Source: an uncultured Clostridia bacterium
Lineage (GTDB): Bacteria > Bacillota > Clostridia > Monoglobales > Monoglobaceae
Length of the DNA stretch: 64,000 nt
NCBI GenBank assembly: GCA_947631965.1
Contig: CANRNL010000005.1
Location: forward strand, 24,036 to 88,035
Reading direction: 5' to 3'
This document shows, in pieces, positions 48,556-58,095 of the stretch; position 1 is the stretch's first letter; each line of letters starts with the position of its first letter. Below the pieces are notes generated by a model. That model saw only the letters and a list, made by a program, of their open reading frames with translations. It made no database searches and had not been told where the DNA came from. A program made the translations under genes and the position numbers.

Positions 48556-49845
48556 ATGAAACCGTGGGATAACGGTATTTTAATTGTAAGCGCAAATCGC
48601 AGATATTTGGTGAATGGAACTGCTCCGTTCTTTTGGCTCGGCGATACGGCGTGGCTGCTGTTTGTAAATCTGAGCGAAGATGAAGCTTATACATATCTCA
48701 AAAACCGCGCGGAAAAGGGCTTTAATGTAATACAGGCGGTGCTTGCGTATTCGATACCCGATATAAACGACGTGAATAAAATGTCCGTTTCGGAGTATGA
48801 TGTGCGGACGCCGCAGTATTGGGAGCATTGTGACAGAATTATAAGTATGGCGGAAAGTCTCGGAATGTATATGGCTCTTTTGCCGTCATGGGGCAGCTTT
48901 GTCAAAAAAGGGATAATAAACGACGGAAACGCCGAGAAATACGCGGAGTTTCTTGCGGACAGATACAAAGGACGAAAGAATATAATATGGCTTCTCGGCG
49001 GCGATATAAGGGCGGCGGGATATGAGAAGCTTTACAGGAACTTTGCCGAAATTTTAAAGAAAAACGCGCCGAATCAGCTTATCGGATTCCATCCGTTCGG
49101 CAGATGCTCGTCGTCTATGTGGTTTTCGGATTTTGATTTGCTCGACTTTAATATGTTTCAGTCCGGTCACAGACGGTATGACCAATGCACGCTCGGTAGT
49201 TGGGACGATAATGACGACGCGGAGTTTTTCGGCGAGGACAACTGGAGGTATGTGCTTCGTGATTTAGAGCTGTGCGACAAGCCCACGCTGGACGGGGAGC
49301 CGTCGTACGAGGGAATACCGCAGGGGCTTCACGACACTTCACAGCCCTATTGGTCGGCAAAGGACGTACGGCGGTATGCCTATTGGTCGGTATTTGCGGG
49401 CGCGTGCGGTCATACTTACGGTGATAATTCGGTTATGCAGTTTTACTCCGAAGATAGAGTTCCGTCCTACGGCGCGAGAGAATATTGGTACGAGGCTATA
49501 CATCACGACGGTTCAAGACAAATGGGATATTTAAAGGCGCTTATGACCTCGGTTGACTTCACTTCGGGCAAGGCGCGGGACGATTTGCTCATTGGCGGAC
49601 AGCGCGAAAAGTATGGCAGAGTTGCCGTGTTCGCGGGTGAAAGCTTTCTTTTGGCGTACAGCTTTTCGGGGGAGCCTTTTGAACTTGACCTGTCGCAATA
49701 TATCGGTGCAGAAGTGCGTCGATTCAGCCCGTCAACAGGTGCCTTTGACTATATAGGTGAGGTTGACATAAAACATTATAAAGTTGTTCCGCCCATAGCC
49801 GCAGGAGAGGATGAAGATATGGTTTTGGTTGTAACCGGGCGGTGA
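48556..49845 (+). CDS. DUF4038 apiosidase-like glycoside hydrolase (TIM barrel)
   Basis: 429 residues. The start (LVNGTAPFFWLGDTAWLLF) and GFNVIQAVL are hallmarks of the DUF4038 family, related to GH140 apiosidases that act on pectin side chains; NIIWLLGGDI and DGEPSYEG carry candidate acidic catalytic residues. The last 90 residues form a beta-domain like the putative collagen-binding domain that usually follows DUF4038. There is no signal peptide, so it would act on imported oligosaccharides in the cytosol. GAGG precedes the ATG. It probably works with the two following genes; the exact substrate is uncertain. Confidence 0.8.
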   Translation: MKPWDNGILIVSANRRYLVNGTAPFFWLGDTAWLLFVNLSEDEAYTYLKNRAEKGFNVIQAVLAYSIPDINDVNKMSVSEYDVRTPQYWEHCDRIISMAESLGMYMALLPSWGSFVKKGIINDGNAEKYAEFLADRYKGRKNIIWLLGGDIRAAGYEKLYRNFAEILKKNAPNQLIGFHPFGRCSSSMWFSDFDLLDFNMFQSGHRRYDQCTLGSWDDNDDAEFFGEDNWRYVLRDLELCDKPTLDGEPSYEGIPQGLHDTSQPYWSAKDVRRYAYWSVFAGACGHTYGDNSVMQFYSEDRVPSYGAREYWYEAIHHDGSRQMGYLKALMTSVDFTSGKARDDLLIGGQREKYGRVAVFAGESFLLAYSFSGEPFELDLSQYIGAEVRRFSPSTGAFDYIGEVDIKHYKVVPPIAAGEDEDMVLVVTGR

Positions 49846-49863
49846 GACGGATATATGTCCGTC

Positions 49864-49892
49864 TTGACACAAGGTCCCGAATGTGGTATCAT
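49864..49892 (+). promoter_or_regulatory. Sigma-A promoter of the alpha/beta-hydrolase unit
   Basis: TTGACA (49864-49869), a 17-bp spacer and TATCAT (49887-49892), 50 bp before the ATG at 49942. Confidence 0.7.
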
Positions 49893-49941
49893 TTTATGTG
49901 TTAAATTGAAGTATACTGTGTGTGCCGGAGGAAAGCGAATT

Positions 49942-50844
49942 ATGGAAAAGGAAACACTCAGAAAAGAGCTTTGGGGGCTGCTCGGCGACCTGCCCGAAAG
50001 AGGTGAAATAAGCTCAAAACTCATTAAAACAGAGAGAAACGAGCGCTTTGTCACCGAACGCCTGATGCTTGAACTTAACGGACTTGAAAGCGTTCCGGCT
50101 TTATTTGTGAAGCCGCACGGTGAAGGCAAATTCCCCGTTGTATTGTTCTTTCACGCTCACGGAGGGGCGTATACGCTCGGAAAAAGCGAGCTTTTATCTT
50201 GCGCAAAATGGAATTTAAACGAGCCTTACGGAGAGTTTCTTACCAAAATGGGATATGCGGCTTTGTGTATTGATATGTGGGGCTTCGGCGAACGAAACGG
50301 GCTTTCGGAAAAAGAAATATATAAGCAGATGGCGTTTCGCGGTCAGGTTATGTGGGGTATGATGTGCTTTGACGCGGTGCGCGCAATCGACTATCTTGAA
50401 ACGCGCGACGACGTATCTCTTGACAATCTGACTGCTGTCGGAACGTCGATGGGCGGATTTATGTCACAATGGGCGGCGGCTCTCGACGAGAGAATAAAAA
50501 GGTGTATCTGCATCGGCGCGCTTGCTGATTTTGAAGAGCTTATAGCTACAAACCAGCTTGGCAGACACGGAATTTATCTGACAATTCCGTCGTTTTTAAA
50601 GAGCTTTTCGACTTCTAAAATGCTTTCGCTTATCGCGCCGCGCAAGCTGTTGCTTTTGACGGGAAAGTATGATACACTGTCACCCGCATCCGCGTTTGAA
50701 AGAGTGAGACGTGAGGTTGAGGCGGAGTATTCAAGGTGCGGAGCGTCCGAAAATTTTGGATTTAAGGTTTTTGGAAGCGGACATTACGAAACCGCTCAGA
50801 TGAGATATGAAGTAAGGAAATTATTGGAGGAGGAAGTGGTTTAG
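49942..50844 (+). CDS. Alpha/beta-hydrolase (dienelactone hydrolase/esterase-like)
   Basis: 300 residues; ATG 49942 follows GGAGGAAAG, while an upstream in-frame ATG at 49855 lies before the promoter. The fold is marked by VVLFFHAHGG (oxyanion strand), nucleophile Ser169 in GTSMGG, an Asp in LLTGKYDTLSP and the His of GSGHYE. It resembles acetyl-xylan-esterase/DLH-type enzymes acting on acylated sugars or small esters. It is cytosolic (no signal). Its start is 1 bp before the next gene's, so it is tightly linked to the DUF624 protein; the upstream glycosidase suggests a carbohydrate role. Confidence 0.83.
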   Translation: MEKETLRKELWGLLGDLPERGEISSKLIKTERNERFVTERLMLELNGLESVPALFVKPHGEGKFPVVLFFHAHGGAYTLGKSELLSCAKWNLNEPYGEFLTKMGYAALCIDMWGFGERNGLSEKEIYKQMAFRGQVMWGMMCFDAVRAIDYLETRDDVSLDNLTAVGTSMGGFMSQWAAALDERIKRCICIGALADFEELIATNQLGRHGIYLTIPSFLKSFSTSKMLSLIAPRKLLLLTGKYDTLSPASAFERVRREVEAEYSRCGASENFGFKVFGSGHYETAQMRYEVRKLLEEEVV

Positions 50845-50845
50845 A

Positions 50846-51715
50846 ATGGCATTTAATTTTTTCCCGAGCTACAATAAGGCAGGAAAAGGCGTTGACAAAA
50901 ACGAGCCGAAAAAGCGAGGCTTTTTTGCGTTCTTTGAGCTTATGGGACGCAAATTCTGGAAGATGGTACCCTTGAATTTGCTGTATGTACTGTTTTGTCT
51001 GCCTTTCCTGGCGGTAGTGTTTATTGCGGCGGGTTTTATTTCGTCCTCCGTTATTAGTATATGGGACTTGACCGGTGCGGGCGCAGAGCCGGTTACCGTA
51101 GTGCTTATTGACTTATATATACGCTTTATAATTTCGTTTATGTTTATGATGTTTTGGGGTATGGGACCCGCAACCGCAGGATTTTCCTATGTCTTGCGCA
51201 ATTACGCGCGCGAAGACCACGCGTGGCTGTGGAGCGACTTTTGGCAAAATTTCAAGTCGAATTTTCTTCAGGGAATTGTCGTGTGGATAGTAGATGTGGT
51301 TATGATGGTGGTTTTATATACCGCGTTTGTTTACTACGGAAATATGCCCGCTCCGATGTCGTTTTTAAGGTATCCGGTATTCCTTTTGCTTATTGTTTAT
51401 ACGTTTATGCATTTTTATATATATCAGATGATGGTAACGTTTAAACTGACCATTCGCGAGCTTTATAAAAAATCGTTTATTTTTGCGCTGGGAAATTTCC
51501 CGTGCAGTCTGCGCGTTTTTGTAATACTTGCTTTAACTTTTGCGGCGTTGTTTGCCGCGGCCGCTTCGTCGCGCTATGCGCTGTTCGGAGTGATTGCGTT
51601 GCTGGCGCTGATAGCGTACAGCTTCTGGGGCTTTGTGGTCAACTTCAATGTTGAACATAAGCTTCACGAGCATACAATGATATCGGATATGGAGCTTAAA
51701 AAAGAGGAAAATTGA
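50846..51715 (+). CDS. DUF624 (YesL-like) membrane protein
   Basis: 289 residues with about six membrane segments; the ELMGRKFWKMVPLNLLYVLFCLPF start and the GPATAGFSYVLRNYAREDHAW loop match the DUF624 family. These proteins recur beside glycoside-hydrolase and ABC sugar-import genes in Bacillota, and their function is unknown. It starts 1 bp after the preceding stop. Confidence 0.82.
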   Translation: MAFNFFPSYNKAGKGVDKNEPKKRGFFAFFELMGRKFWKMVPLNLLYVLFCLPFLAVVFIAAGFISSSVISIWDLTGAGAEPVTVVLIDLYIRFIISFMFMMFWGMGPATAGFSYVLRNYAREDHAWLWSDFWQNFKSNFLQGIVVWIVDVVMMVVLYTAFVYYGNMPAPMSFLRYPVFLLLIVYTFMHFYIYQMMVTFKLTIRELYKKSFIFALGNFPCSLRVFVILALTFAALFAAAASSRYALFGVIALLALIAYSFWGFVVNFNVEHKLHEHTMISDMELKKEEN

Positions 51716-51716
51716 T

Positions 51717-52994
51717 ATGTCTGCAAAAGTTGTTAATGTTATAAAGGGCAGTATAGCATATCGCGCCGGAATCAAAAAGAATGATGAGATTCTTGAAATA
51801 AACGGTATTCCGACGGCGGATTATCTTGATTATATGTTTGCTTCGGCAAGCGAAAGCCTTGAAATAAAGCTCAAAGACAGAACGGTCAGCTTGGAAAACG
51901 AGGATTATGAGCCGCTCGGTCTGGAATTTGAAACAATGCTGATAGACGAGCCGAAATCCTGCCGTAATAAATGCGTGTTTTGCTTTATAGACCAGCTTCC
52001 GCCCAATATGAGAAGCTCCTGTTATTTTAAGGATGACGACTACCGTCTGTCTTTTCTTCAGGGCAACTATGTCACGCTCACCAATTTGGATGAGGCTGAC
52101 ATACAGCGCATAACAGATTATAATATTCCCCGCATAAACATATCGGTTCACACCACAAATCCCGAATTGAGGTGCAAAATGTTAAACAACCGATTTGCGG
52201 GAAATGTGCTTGATATTATGAGGCGTTTGGCGGAAAATCAAATTGATATGAACTGCCAGATAGTCCTTTGCAAAAATTATAACGACAAGGAAGAACTCGA
52301 CCGTACGCTGAGCGACTTATATGAGCTTAAAGACTCGATAGGAAGCGTTTCGATTGTTCCGGTAGGTTTGTCCGCATACAGGCAAAATCTCACTCCGCTT
52401 GAGCTGTTCTCCGCCGAGGACAGCCGAGAGGTCATAAGGCAGACGCAGGTCTGGCAGGAAAAAGCTCTGAGCGAAACGGGGCGCGCTTTCGTATATCTCG
52501 GCGATGAGTTTTATATAACCGCCGGCGAGCCGATACCTCCGTATGAGCATTACGACGGCTTCCCTCAGATAGAAAACGGCGTCGGACTTATGGCGGCGCT
52601 TGAATATGAGTTCAACGACTTTTTAAGTCAAAAAAATAGAAAGAAAATAAAGGTAAAAACGCCGAAATCAATCGCAACCGGATACCTTGCGTATGAGTAT
52701 ATTCGCGCACTGGCGGATAAAATAAGTCCGGATATAAAGGTATATAAAATCAGAAATGATTTTTTCGGTGAGAATATAACCGTCGCGGGGCTGGTTACGG
52801 GCAGGGATATAATAAAACAACTCAAAGGCAGGGAACTCGGAAAGAAACTGCTGATACCCGACAGTATGCTCAGGCATAACGATACCGTTTTTCTGGACGA
52901 CACCACAATAGGCGATGTGGAACGCGAACTCGGAGTTAAGGTCTGTGCCGTTCCGAACGACGGGTATGTATTCGCCGAGGAGTTAATTAAGTAG
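51717..52994 (+). CDS. DUF512 radical SAM protein with PDZ-like domain
   Basis: 425 residues. The N-terminal 50 residues form a PDZ-like fold (VIKGSIAYRAGIKKNDEILEING). A radical-SAM cluster motif C82-x3-C86-x2-C89 (SCRNKCVFCF) follows, and the C-terminal DUF512 carries the conserved tail VPNDGYVF. The family is common in Clostridia next to der and gpsA; its reaction is not known. It starts 1 bp after the DUF624 stop, so it is probably cotranscribed. Confidence 0.9.
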   Translation: MSAKVVNVIKGSIAYRAGIKKNDEILEINGIPTADYLDYMFASASESLEIKLKDRTVSLENEDYEPLGLEFETMLIDEPKSCRNKCVFCFIDQLPPNMRSSCYFKDDDYRLSFLQGNYVTLTNLDEADIQRITDYNIPRINISVHTTNPELRCKMLNNRFAGNVLDIMRRLAENQIDMNCQIVLCKNYNDKEELDRTLSDLYELKDSIGSVSIVPVGLSAYRQNLTPLELFSAEDSREVIRQTQVWQEKALSETGRAFVYLGDEFYITAGEPIPPYEHYDGFPQIENGVGLMAALEYEFNDFLSQKNRKKIKVKTPKSIATGYLAYEYIRALADKISPDIKVYKIRNDFFGENITVAGLVTGRDIIKQLKGRELGKKLLIPDSMLRHNDTVFLDDTTIGDVERELGVKVCAVPNDGYVFAEELIK

Positions 52995-53019
52995 AGAATA
53001 AAAGTTAGGAGAAAAATTT

Positions 53020-54345
53020 ATGAAACCTACTGTTGCAATAGTCGGCAGACCTAATGTGGGAAAGTCGACTCTTTTTAACAAAATATCGGGCAGAAGAATA
53101 TCTATTGTTGAGGACACGCCCGGTGTTACTCGCGACAGGATATATACCGAAGCTCAATGGCGCGGAAAAGACTTCCTTATGATTGACACGGGCGGAATAG
53201 AGCCGTCCGGCAAAGATGAGATTCTGTCGCAGATGCGCGGTCAGGCGGATCTTGCGATAGATATGGCGGACGTTATTATATTTATGGTGGACGCGCGCGA
53301 CGGTATGACCGCCGCGGATGAGGAAGTCGCGGCTATGCTCAAGCGCTGCGGAAAGCCCGTCATTTTGGTGTGTAACAAAGCCGACAATCCCGGCCAGCCG
53401 CCTGTGGAGATGTACGAGTTTTATAACCTCGGACTGGGCGACCCTATGGCGGTTTCGTCAACACACGGTCTCGGCGTAGGCGATCTCCTTGACGAGGTAG
53501 TAGAGAATTTTCCCGAATATTCAGATGAGGAAACGGACGAGGATACCATAAAAATTGCGGTGGTGGGCAGACCGAATGTCGGCAAATCCTCCCTCGTAAA
53601 TAAGATTTTGGGAGAAAACCGTGTAATAGTGAGCGATATTGCTGGTACGACCCGCGACGCCATAGACAGCCGATTTGAAAAGGACGGTCAGAAATATATT
53701 ATAATCGACACCGCCGGAATGAGAAAACGCGGCAAAATAAATGAGAATATAGAGCATTACAGCGTTGTGCGCGCTCTCGCGGCGGTTGACCGCTCGGATG
53801 TGTGCGTAATTATGATTGACGCGGAGGAAGGCGTGACCGAGCAGGATACCAAAATTGCGGGATATGTCCACGAAAAGGGCAAGGCGGCTGTTATCGCGGT
53901 AAATAAGTGGGACTTGGTTGAAAAAGAGACAAATACGATGAACGATTTTCGCTTGAGCGTCAAAGAAGGTCTGAATTTTATGATGTACGCGCGTTCCGTG
54001 TTTATTTCCGCTAAAACCGGTCAGCGCGTCGATACGCTTTTTACCGAGATAAAGAGCGCTCTTGAGCAAAATTCGCGCCGTATTTCGACAGGACTTTTAA
54101 ACGACGTTTTAAATGAGGCTACGGCTATGGTACAGCCTCCGTCGGATAAGGGAAAGCGGCTTAAAATATATTATATAACGCAGGTTTCGGTAAAACCGCC
54201 GACGTTTGTGCTTTTTGTAAACAATAAGCAGCTTGCGCACTTTTCGTATGTGCGCTATCTTGAAAATAAATTCAGAGATATGTTCGGTTTCGAGGGAACT
54301 CCCTTGAATTTTATAATCAGAGAAAAGGGTGAAGGCAAGCAATGA
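53020..54345 (+). CDS. der: Ribosome biogenesis GTPase Der (EngA)
   Basis: 441 residues with two tandem G domains, each with GRPNVGKS (near residues 8 and 184), DTPGVTRD / DTAGMRKRG and NKxD motifs, then a KH-like C-terminal domain (TPLNFIIREK). It is essential for 50S assembly. AGGAG precedes the ATG. The last codons overlap plsY. Confidence 0.98.
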   Translation: MKPTVAIVGRPNVGKSTLFNKISGRRISIVEDTPGVTRDRIYTEAQWRGKDFLMIDTGGIEPSGKDEILSQMRGQADLAIDMADVIIFMVDARDGMTAADEEVAAMLKRCGKPVILVCNKADNPGQPPVEMYEFYNLGLGDPMAVSSTHGLGVGDLLDEVVENFPEYSDEETDEDTIKIAVVGRPNVGKSSLVNKILGENRVIVSDIAGTTRDAIDSRFEKDGQKYIIIDTAGMRKRGKINENIEHYSVVRALAAVDRSDVCVIMIDAEEGVTEQDTKIAGYVHEKGKAAVIAVNKWDLVEKETNTMNDFRLSVKEGLNFMMYARSVFISAKTGQRVDTLFTEIKSALEQNSRRISTGLLNDVLNEATAMVQPPSDKGKRLKIYYITQVSVKPPTFVLFVNNKQLAHFSYVRYLENKFRDMFGFEGTPLNFIIREKGEGKQ

Positions 54346-54977
54346 CGACGGTTATGATTTTAATATTCGCGGCGGCGGCATATCTTATAGGCTCGGTGAA
54401 TTTTTCGATTATTTTATCGAGGATTATGAGCGGGAAGGATATACGCGAAAGCGGTTCGGGCAATGCGGGCGCGACAAATATGCTCAGAACCTACGGTAAA
54501 AAAATGGGTGTTATAACCCTTTTGCTCGATATTTTAAAGGGCGTACTGGTAGTGTTGCTCGCCTCGGTTGCCGCAAAAAGCTTGGGAGCGGCGGGGTATC
54601 TCCCGTACATAGCCGGCGTATGCGTGGTGCTGGGTCATAATTTTCCGCTGTATTTCGGTTTCAAAGGAGGCAAGGGAGTTGCCACATCGCTTGGCGTGGT
54701 GCTTGTGCTTGACCCTATAGTCGGACTTATCATAATGGTCGCCGCGGTTTTGATAATTGCCGTTACGCGGTATGTATCGCTCGGCTCGGTTGTCGGAGGT
54801 GCGCTGTTCATAATAGCCGAGGCGATTAAAATGATTGCGGCGGACGAATTTGATATTGTAGTTATGGTATGCTGTGTTATTTTGGGCGGACTGCTCATAG
54901 TAAGACATCACGCCAATATAAAAAGGTTGCTTAGCGGAACCGAAAATAAACTCGGTACGAAAGGCGGGGATAAATAA
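54342..54977 (+). CDS. plsY: Acyl-phosphate glycerol-3-phosphate acyltransferase
   Basis: 211 residues with about five membrane helices and the PlsY motifs ESGSGNAGATNMLR, GHNFPLYFGFKGGKG (catalytic second motif) and a third glycine-rich segment. It transfers acyl from acyl-phosphate to G3P, making lysophosphatidate at the membrane. It overlaps der by 4 bp (ATGA) and abuts gpsA, which supplies its G3P substrate. Confidence 0.97.
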   Translation: MTTVMILIFAAAAYLIGSVNFSIILSRIMSGKDIRESGSGNAGATNMLRTYGKKMGVITLLLDILKGVLVVLLASVAAKSLGAAGYLPYIAGVCVVLGHNFPLYFGFKGGKGVATSLGVVLVLDPIVGLIIMVAAVLIIAVTRYVSLGSVVGGALFIIAEAIKMIAADEFDIVVMVCCVILGGLLIVRHHANIKRLLSGTENKLGTKGGDK

Positions 54978-55997
54978 ATGGCTAAGATTTCTGTTGTAGG
55001 TTCGGGCGGTTGGGGAACCGCCGTTGCGATAATGCTCGCCAAACAGGGGCATACAGTGCTTTTGTGGTCGTATTTAAAAAGTGAAAGCGAGGATTTGGCA
55101 AAGTACCGTGAAAACAAGCCGTTCCTTGCGGGTGTTAAAATTCCCGACAGCGTTCGATATACATACAATATAGCGGACTGTGCCGACGCCGACGTTATTG
55201 TTATGGCGACGCCGTCGCAGGCGGTCAGAAATACCGCTAAAAGCCTTGCGCCCAATATTAAAGACGGGCAGATAATAGTAAGTATTTCAAAAGGACTTGA
55301 AGAAGGAAGTTATATGACGCTTTCAAGCGTAATAAAGGAAGAACTGCCAAACTGCCAAATTGCCGTTATGTCGGGACCGAGCCACGCGGAGGAGGTGTCG
55401 CGCGGAATACCCACCACCAATGTCGTGGCGTCTGACGATATGGAACTCGCGGCTTATATACAGGAGCTTTTTATGTGCGATAGCTTCAGAATCTACACAA
55501 ACCCCGATATGCTCGGAGTAGAACTCGGCGGTTCCCTAAAAAATGTTATTGCGCTCTGTGCGGGAATTTTGGACGGTCTGGGACTTGGCGACAACACAAA
55601 AGCCGCTCTTATGACACGCGGTATTGCCGAAATAGTCAGGCTCGGTACAAAAATGGGTGCGAAAGCCGAAACGTTTTTCGGTCTTTCGGGTATAGGTGAT
55701 TTGATTGTTACCTGTACGAGTATGCACTCTCGCAACAGGCGAGCCGGAATTTTGATTGGTAAAGGTATGAATGCGGCGCAGGCGCAAAACGAGATTAAGA
55801 TGGTGGTTGAGGGAATAAACACCTGCCGCGCGGCATACGAACTGAGCCGCAGAGTCGGAGTTGAAATGCCCATTGTCAACGAAGCGTATAAAACACTGTT
55901 TGAAAATCAATCCGCTGCGGATGCGGTGTCAAATCTTATGGGAAGAAACAAACGCAACGAAACCGAGCAGTCGTTTTTGGAAAATATAATTTTTTAA
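54978..55997 (+). CDS. gpsA: Glycerol-3-phosphate dehydrogenase [NAD(P)+]
   Basis: 339 residues starting directly after the plsY stop. Rossmann VVGSGGWGTAVA, MATPSQAVR, SKGLEEGS, and the catalytic Lys in GGSLKNVIAL are present. It reduces dihydroxyacetone phosphate to sn-G3P for phospholipid synthesis, feeding PlsY. Genes der-plsY-gpsA form one unit. Confidence 0.97.
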   Translation: MAKISVVGSGGWGTAVAIMLAKQGHTVLLWSYLKSESEDLAKYRENKPFLAGVKIPDSVRYTYNIADCADADVIVMATPSQAVRNTAKSLAPNIKDGQIIVSISKGLEEGSYMTLSSVIKEELPNCQIAVMSGPSHAEEVSRGIPTTNVVASDDMELAAYIQELFMCDSFRIYTNPDMLGVELGGSLKNVIALCAGILDGLGLGDNTKAALMTRGIAEIVRLGTKMGAKAETFFGLSGIGDLIVTCTSMHSRNRRAGILIGKGMNAAQAQNEIKMVVEGINTCRAAYELSRRVGVEMPIVNEAYKTLFENQSAADAVSNLMGRNKRNETEQSFLENIIF

Positions 55998-56017
55998 AAG
56001 GAATTTTACATATGAAT

Positions 56018-56058
56018 AAACACAAGAGGCTGCCGAAATTCGGCAGCCTCTTGTGTTT
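56018..56058. terminator. Bidirectional terminator between gpsA and pfp
   Basis: A perfect 19-bp stem (AAACACAAGAGGCTGCCGA arm) with a 3-base loop sits between two convergent genes, with T-rich sequence on both outward sides. Confidence 0.85.
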
Positions 56059-56067
56059 GGAAAGTCT

Positions 56068-57297
56068 TTATTTATAGATGAACAAGTGCCTGGGTAATCC
56101 GTCTACCGTGAACGGAAGAAGTTCTCCTATGGTAAGCGGTCTTATGTAATCACAAAGTTCCTTTGCAACATATGTATTATTGTTTGTAATCCATTCGTCG
56201 GGAACTTTTTTCTCGATATTTGCGATAAGGTTAACATCGCATACCGAAGTTTTGATTTGATACGGTTTATCCGAAATACGCTCAAATATGATAGTCTTGC
56301 CCGTATCTCCCTCAAACGCCGCGTGAACCGCGTGACCGCCCGCCATAAACGCTTCGGTAATGTCGGTTCTGGAAACGAGATGAGAAGCACATCTCTGAAG
56401 CGTACTGAAGATGATACCTCTTGATTTGATGCCGGTTTTCTCGCTGAGATAGTCGGCAAGATAGAGCGCGGTACCACCAAGAGATTTATGTCCGAACGAG
56501 TCCTCGTGTATGGTTGATTTGTTAACCTCGCAGACATACTTTCCGTCGGTGGTTTTAAGACCCTCGGAAACTGCGATTACAACAGATTTCTTATGCTTTT
56601 TAAGCTGATTTATATTTTCCACAAACTCGCCTATATCAATCTCTTTTTCGGGCAGATAGATGAGGTCGGGTCCGTCGCAGTCCTCGGACTTGGCAAGTGC
56701 GGATGCGGCGGTGAGCCAGCCCGCGTTACGTCCCATAATTTCAACTACCGTAATCGCGTCGGTGCCGTAAACAAGCGCATCGCGTATAATTTCTTTCATA
56801 ACTGACGCGATGTACTTAGCCGAGCTTCCGAAGCCCGGAGTGTGGTCTGTTACCGCAAGGTCATTATCTATAGTCTTGGGTACGCCCATAAAAGTAATGT
56901 CGGAATTTTTAACTTTTGCGTATTCCGAGAGCTTTTTAACGGTGTCCATTGAGTCATTTCCGCCGATATAGAAGAAGTGCTTTACATCCAGCTTGTCGAG
57001 TATTCTGAAAATGTCGATGTAAACCTGCTCGTTTTCTTCCGCGTCGGGCAGCTTGAAACGGCACGAACCGAGAAAAGCGGACGGAGTTCTCTTGAGAAGC
57101 TCTATATCAAGGTCGTCACGAATGTAATCCGACATATCGATGTAGCGTTCCTGCAAAAGTCCCTGAATACCGTTCATCATACCGTAAACTTTTTTTGCTC
57201 CGTTATTTAAAGCAGTCTGATAAACGCCGACCAAACTCGAGTTGATAACCGAGGTAGGACCACCCGACTGTCCTACAATAACATTTCCTTTTACCAT
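56068..57297 (-). CDS. pfp: Diphosphate-dependent 6-phosphofructokinase
   Basis: 409 residues. GQSGGPTSVIN and the sequence around GGNDS (112-116) are the PFK core. The Asp after GGN, where ATP enzymes have Gly (GGDGS), and Lys141 in PKTIDND (ATP enzymes: PGTIDND) are the established determinants of pyrophosphate use; catalytic Asp lies in TIDND. It interconverts fructose-6-P and fructose-1,6-bisphosphate with PPi, reversibly. GGGGGAG precedes the ATG. Confidence 0.9.
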   Translation of the reverse strand: MVKGNVIVGQSGGPTSVINSSLVGVYQTALNNGAKKVYGMMNGIQGLLQERYIDMSDYIRDDLDIELLKRTPSAFLGSCRFKLPDAEENEQVYIDIFRILDKLDVKHFFYIGGNDSMDTVKKLSEYAKVKNSDITFMGVPKTIDNDLAVTDHTPGFGSSAKYIASVMKEIIRDALVYGTDAITVVEIMGRNAGWLTAASALAKSEDCDGPDLIYLPEKEIDIGEFVENINQLKKHKKSVVIAVSEGLKTTDGKYVCEVNKSTIHEDSFGHKSLGGTALYLADYLSEKTGIKSRGIIFSTLQRCASHLVSRTDITEAFMAGGHAVHAAFEGDTGKTIIFERISDKPYQIKTSVCDVNLIANIEKKVPDEWITNNNTYVAKELCDYIRPLTIGELLPFTVDGLPRHLFIYK

Positions 57298-57361
57298 AGA
57301 AATCTCCCCCTTAAAATATTATTTCAATAGATTTTAAAGCAATCTAATAATTTACAGTAAA

Positions 57362-57390
57362 ATCATACCATAAAAATGACTAAATTTCAA
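57362..57390 (-). promoter_or_regulatory. Promoter of the PPi-phosphofructokinase gene
   Basis: On the minus strand, TTGAAA (57390-57385) and TATGAT (57367-57362) have 17 bp between them, 65 bp before the ATG. Confidence 0.6.
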
Positions 57391-57463
57391 GAGCATTTTT
57401 AAATTTTTTTGTATAAATTCACAAATTGTTTTCGAAGAAAAATTTTACAGCGCTCGGCGGGTA

Positions 57464-57492
57464 TTGACAAAGGAAATTTAATAAGTTAAAAT
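57464..57492 (+). promoter_or_regulatory. Promoter of tRNA-Leu
   Basis: TTGACA (57464-57469), a 17-bp spacer and TAAAAT (57487-57492) end 13 bp before the tRNA 5' end. Confidence 0.75.
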
Positions 57493-57505
57493 TAAAGCGA
57501 AAAAT

Positions 57506-57589
57506 GCGGGCGTGGCGGAATTGGCAGACGCGCCGGACTTAGGATCCGGTGGTTATACCGTGGGGGTTCAAGTCCCTTCGCCCGCACCA
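57506..57589 (+). tRNA. tRNA-Leu (anticodon TAG)
   Basis: 84 bases with acceptor GCGGGCG/CGCCCGC, anticodon loop CTTAGGA giving TAG, the long variable arm of type II tRNAs, T loop GTTCAAGTC and encoded CCA (57587-57589). Confidence 0.97.
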
Positions 57590-57591
57590 TC

Positions 57592-57627
57592 GTCGCCGCA
57601 AGCTTCGTTTGCTTGCGGCGACTTTTT
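57592..57627 (+). terminator. Terminator of tRNA-Leu
   Basis: A perfect 12-bp stem (GTCGCCGCAAGC) with a 7-base loop and TTTTT follows the tRNA by 2 bp. Confidence 0.88.
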
Positions 57628-57668
57628 ATGCTTCGCAAAAAGTCACCGGCGCGCTTACTACGCTGCGG

Positions 57669-58095
57669 CTCCTCTTTCCCAAAAAGTCTTTGGGACTTTT
57701 TGGGAGCCCTATGGGATTTTTCCGCCGTTTTCGGCGCTATTCCCAAAAAGCGCAAATTGCTTTTTGCGACATATTACGCGCCTGCGGCGCGTTTTTTATT
57801 TTGAAAAGTTCGCTTTGCTCAGACTTCCTTTTTGTTCCGATTGGTTGTACGGGACGGCGCCCCCGACGTCCCGATTGCATATAACTTGGGCATATCGGGC
57901 GAACACGGTTCGCCCCTACATTGGAAAAGTGTAGTTGCCCGCGCGGAGCGTGGAAACAACGGGCGAACGCGGTGCGCCCCTACATCGTCGTAACTCGCTC
58001 TTTATGCTCCGATTTTCCTGTTTGGAAAATCTACGCTTCTTCGCGCGGTTGCTCCTCTTTCCCAAAAAGCGCAAGTCGCTTTTTGGGAGCCCTAT
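57669..58095. repeat. Two 44-bp hairpin repeats flanking repeat copies
   Basis: CTCCTCTTTCCCAAAAAG ... CTTTTTGGGAGCCCTAT occurs at 57669-57712 and 58052-58095, each exactly 44 bp, same orientation, with different central bases; a partial copy starts at 57739. Each folds into a hairpin with arms CCCAAAAAG/CTTTTTGGG. They are dispersed palindromic elements, not terminators of any visible gene. Confidence 0.75.

Noticed and set aside
57512..57934. Open frame beginning MAELADAPDLGSGG across tRNA-Leu
   Set aside because: It is translation of the tRNA itself and of palindromic repeats; there is no ribosome site.
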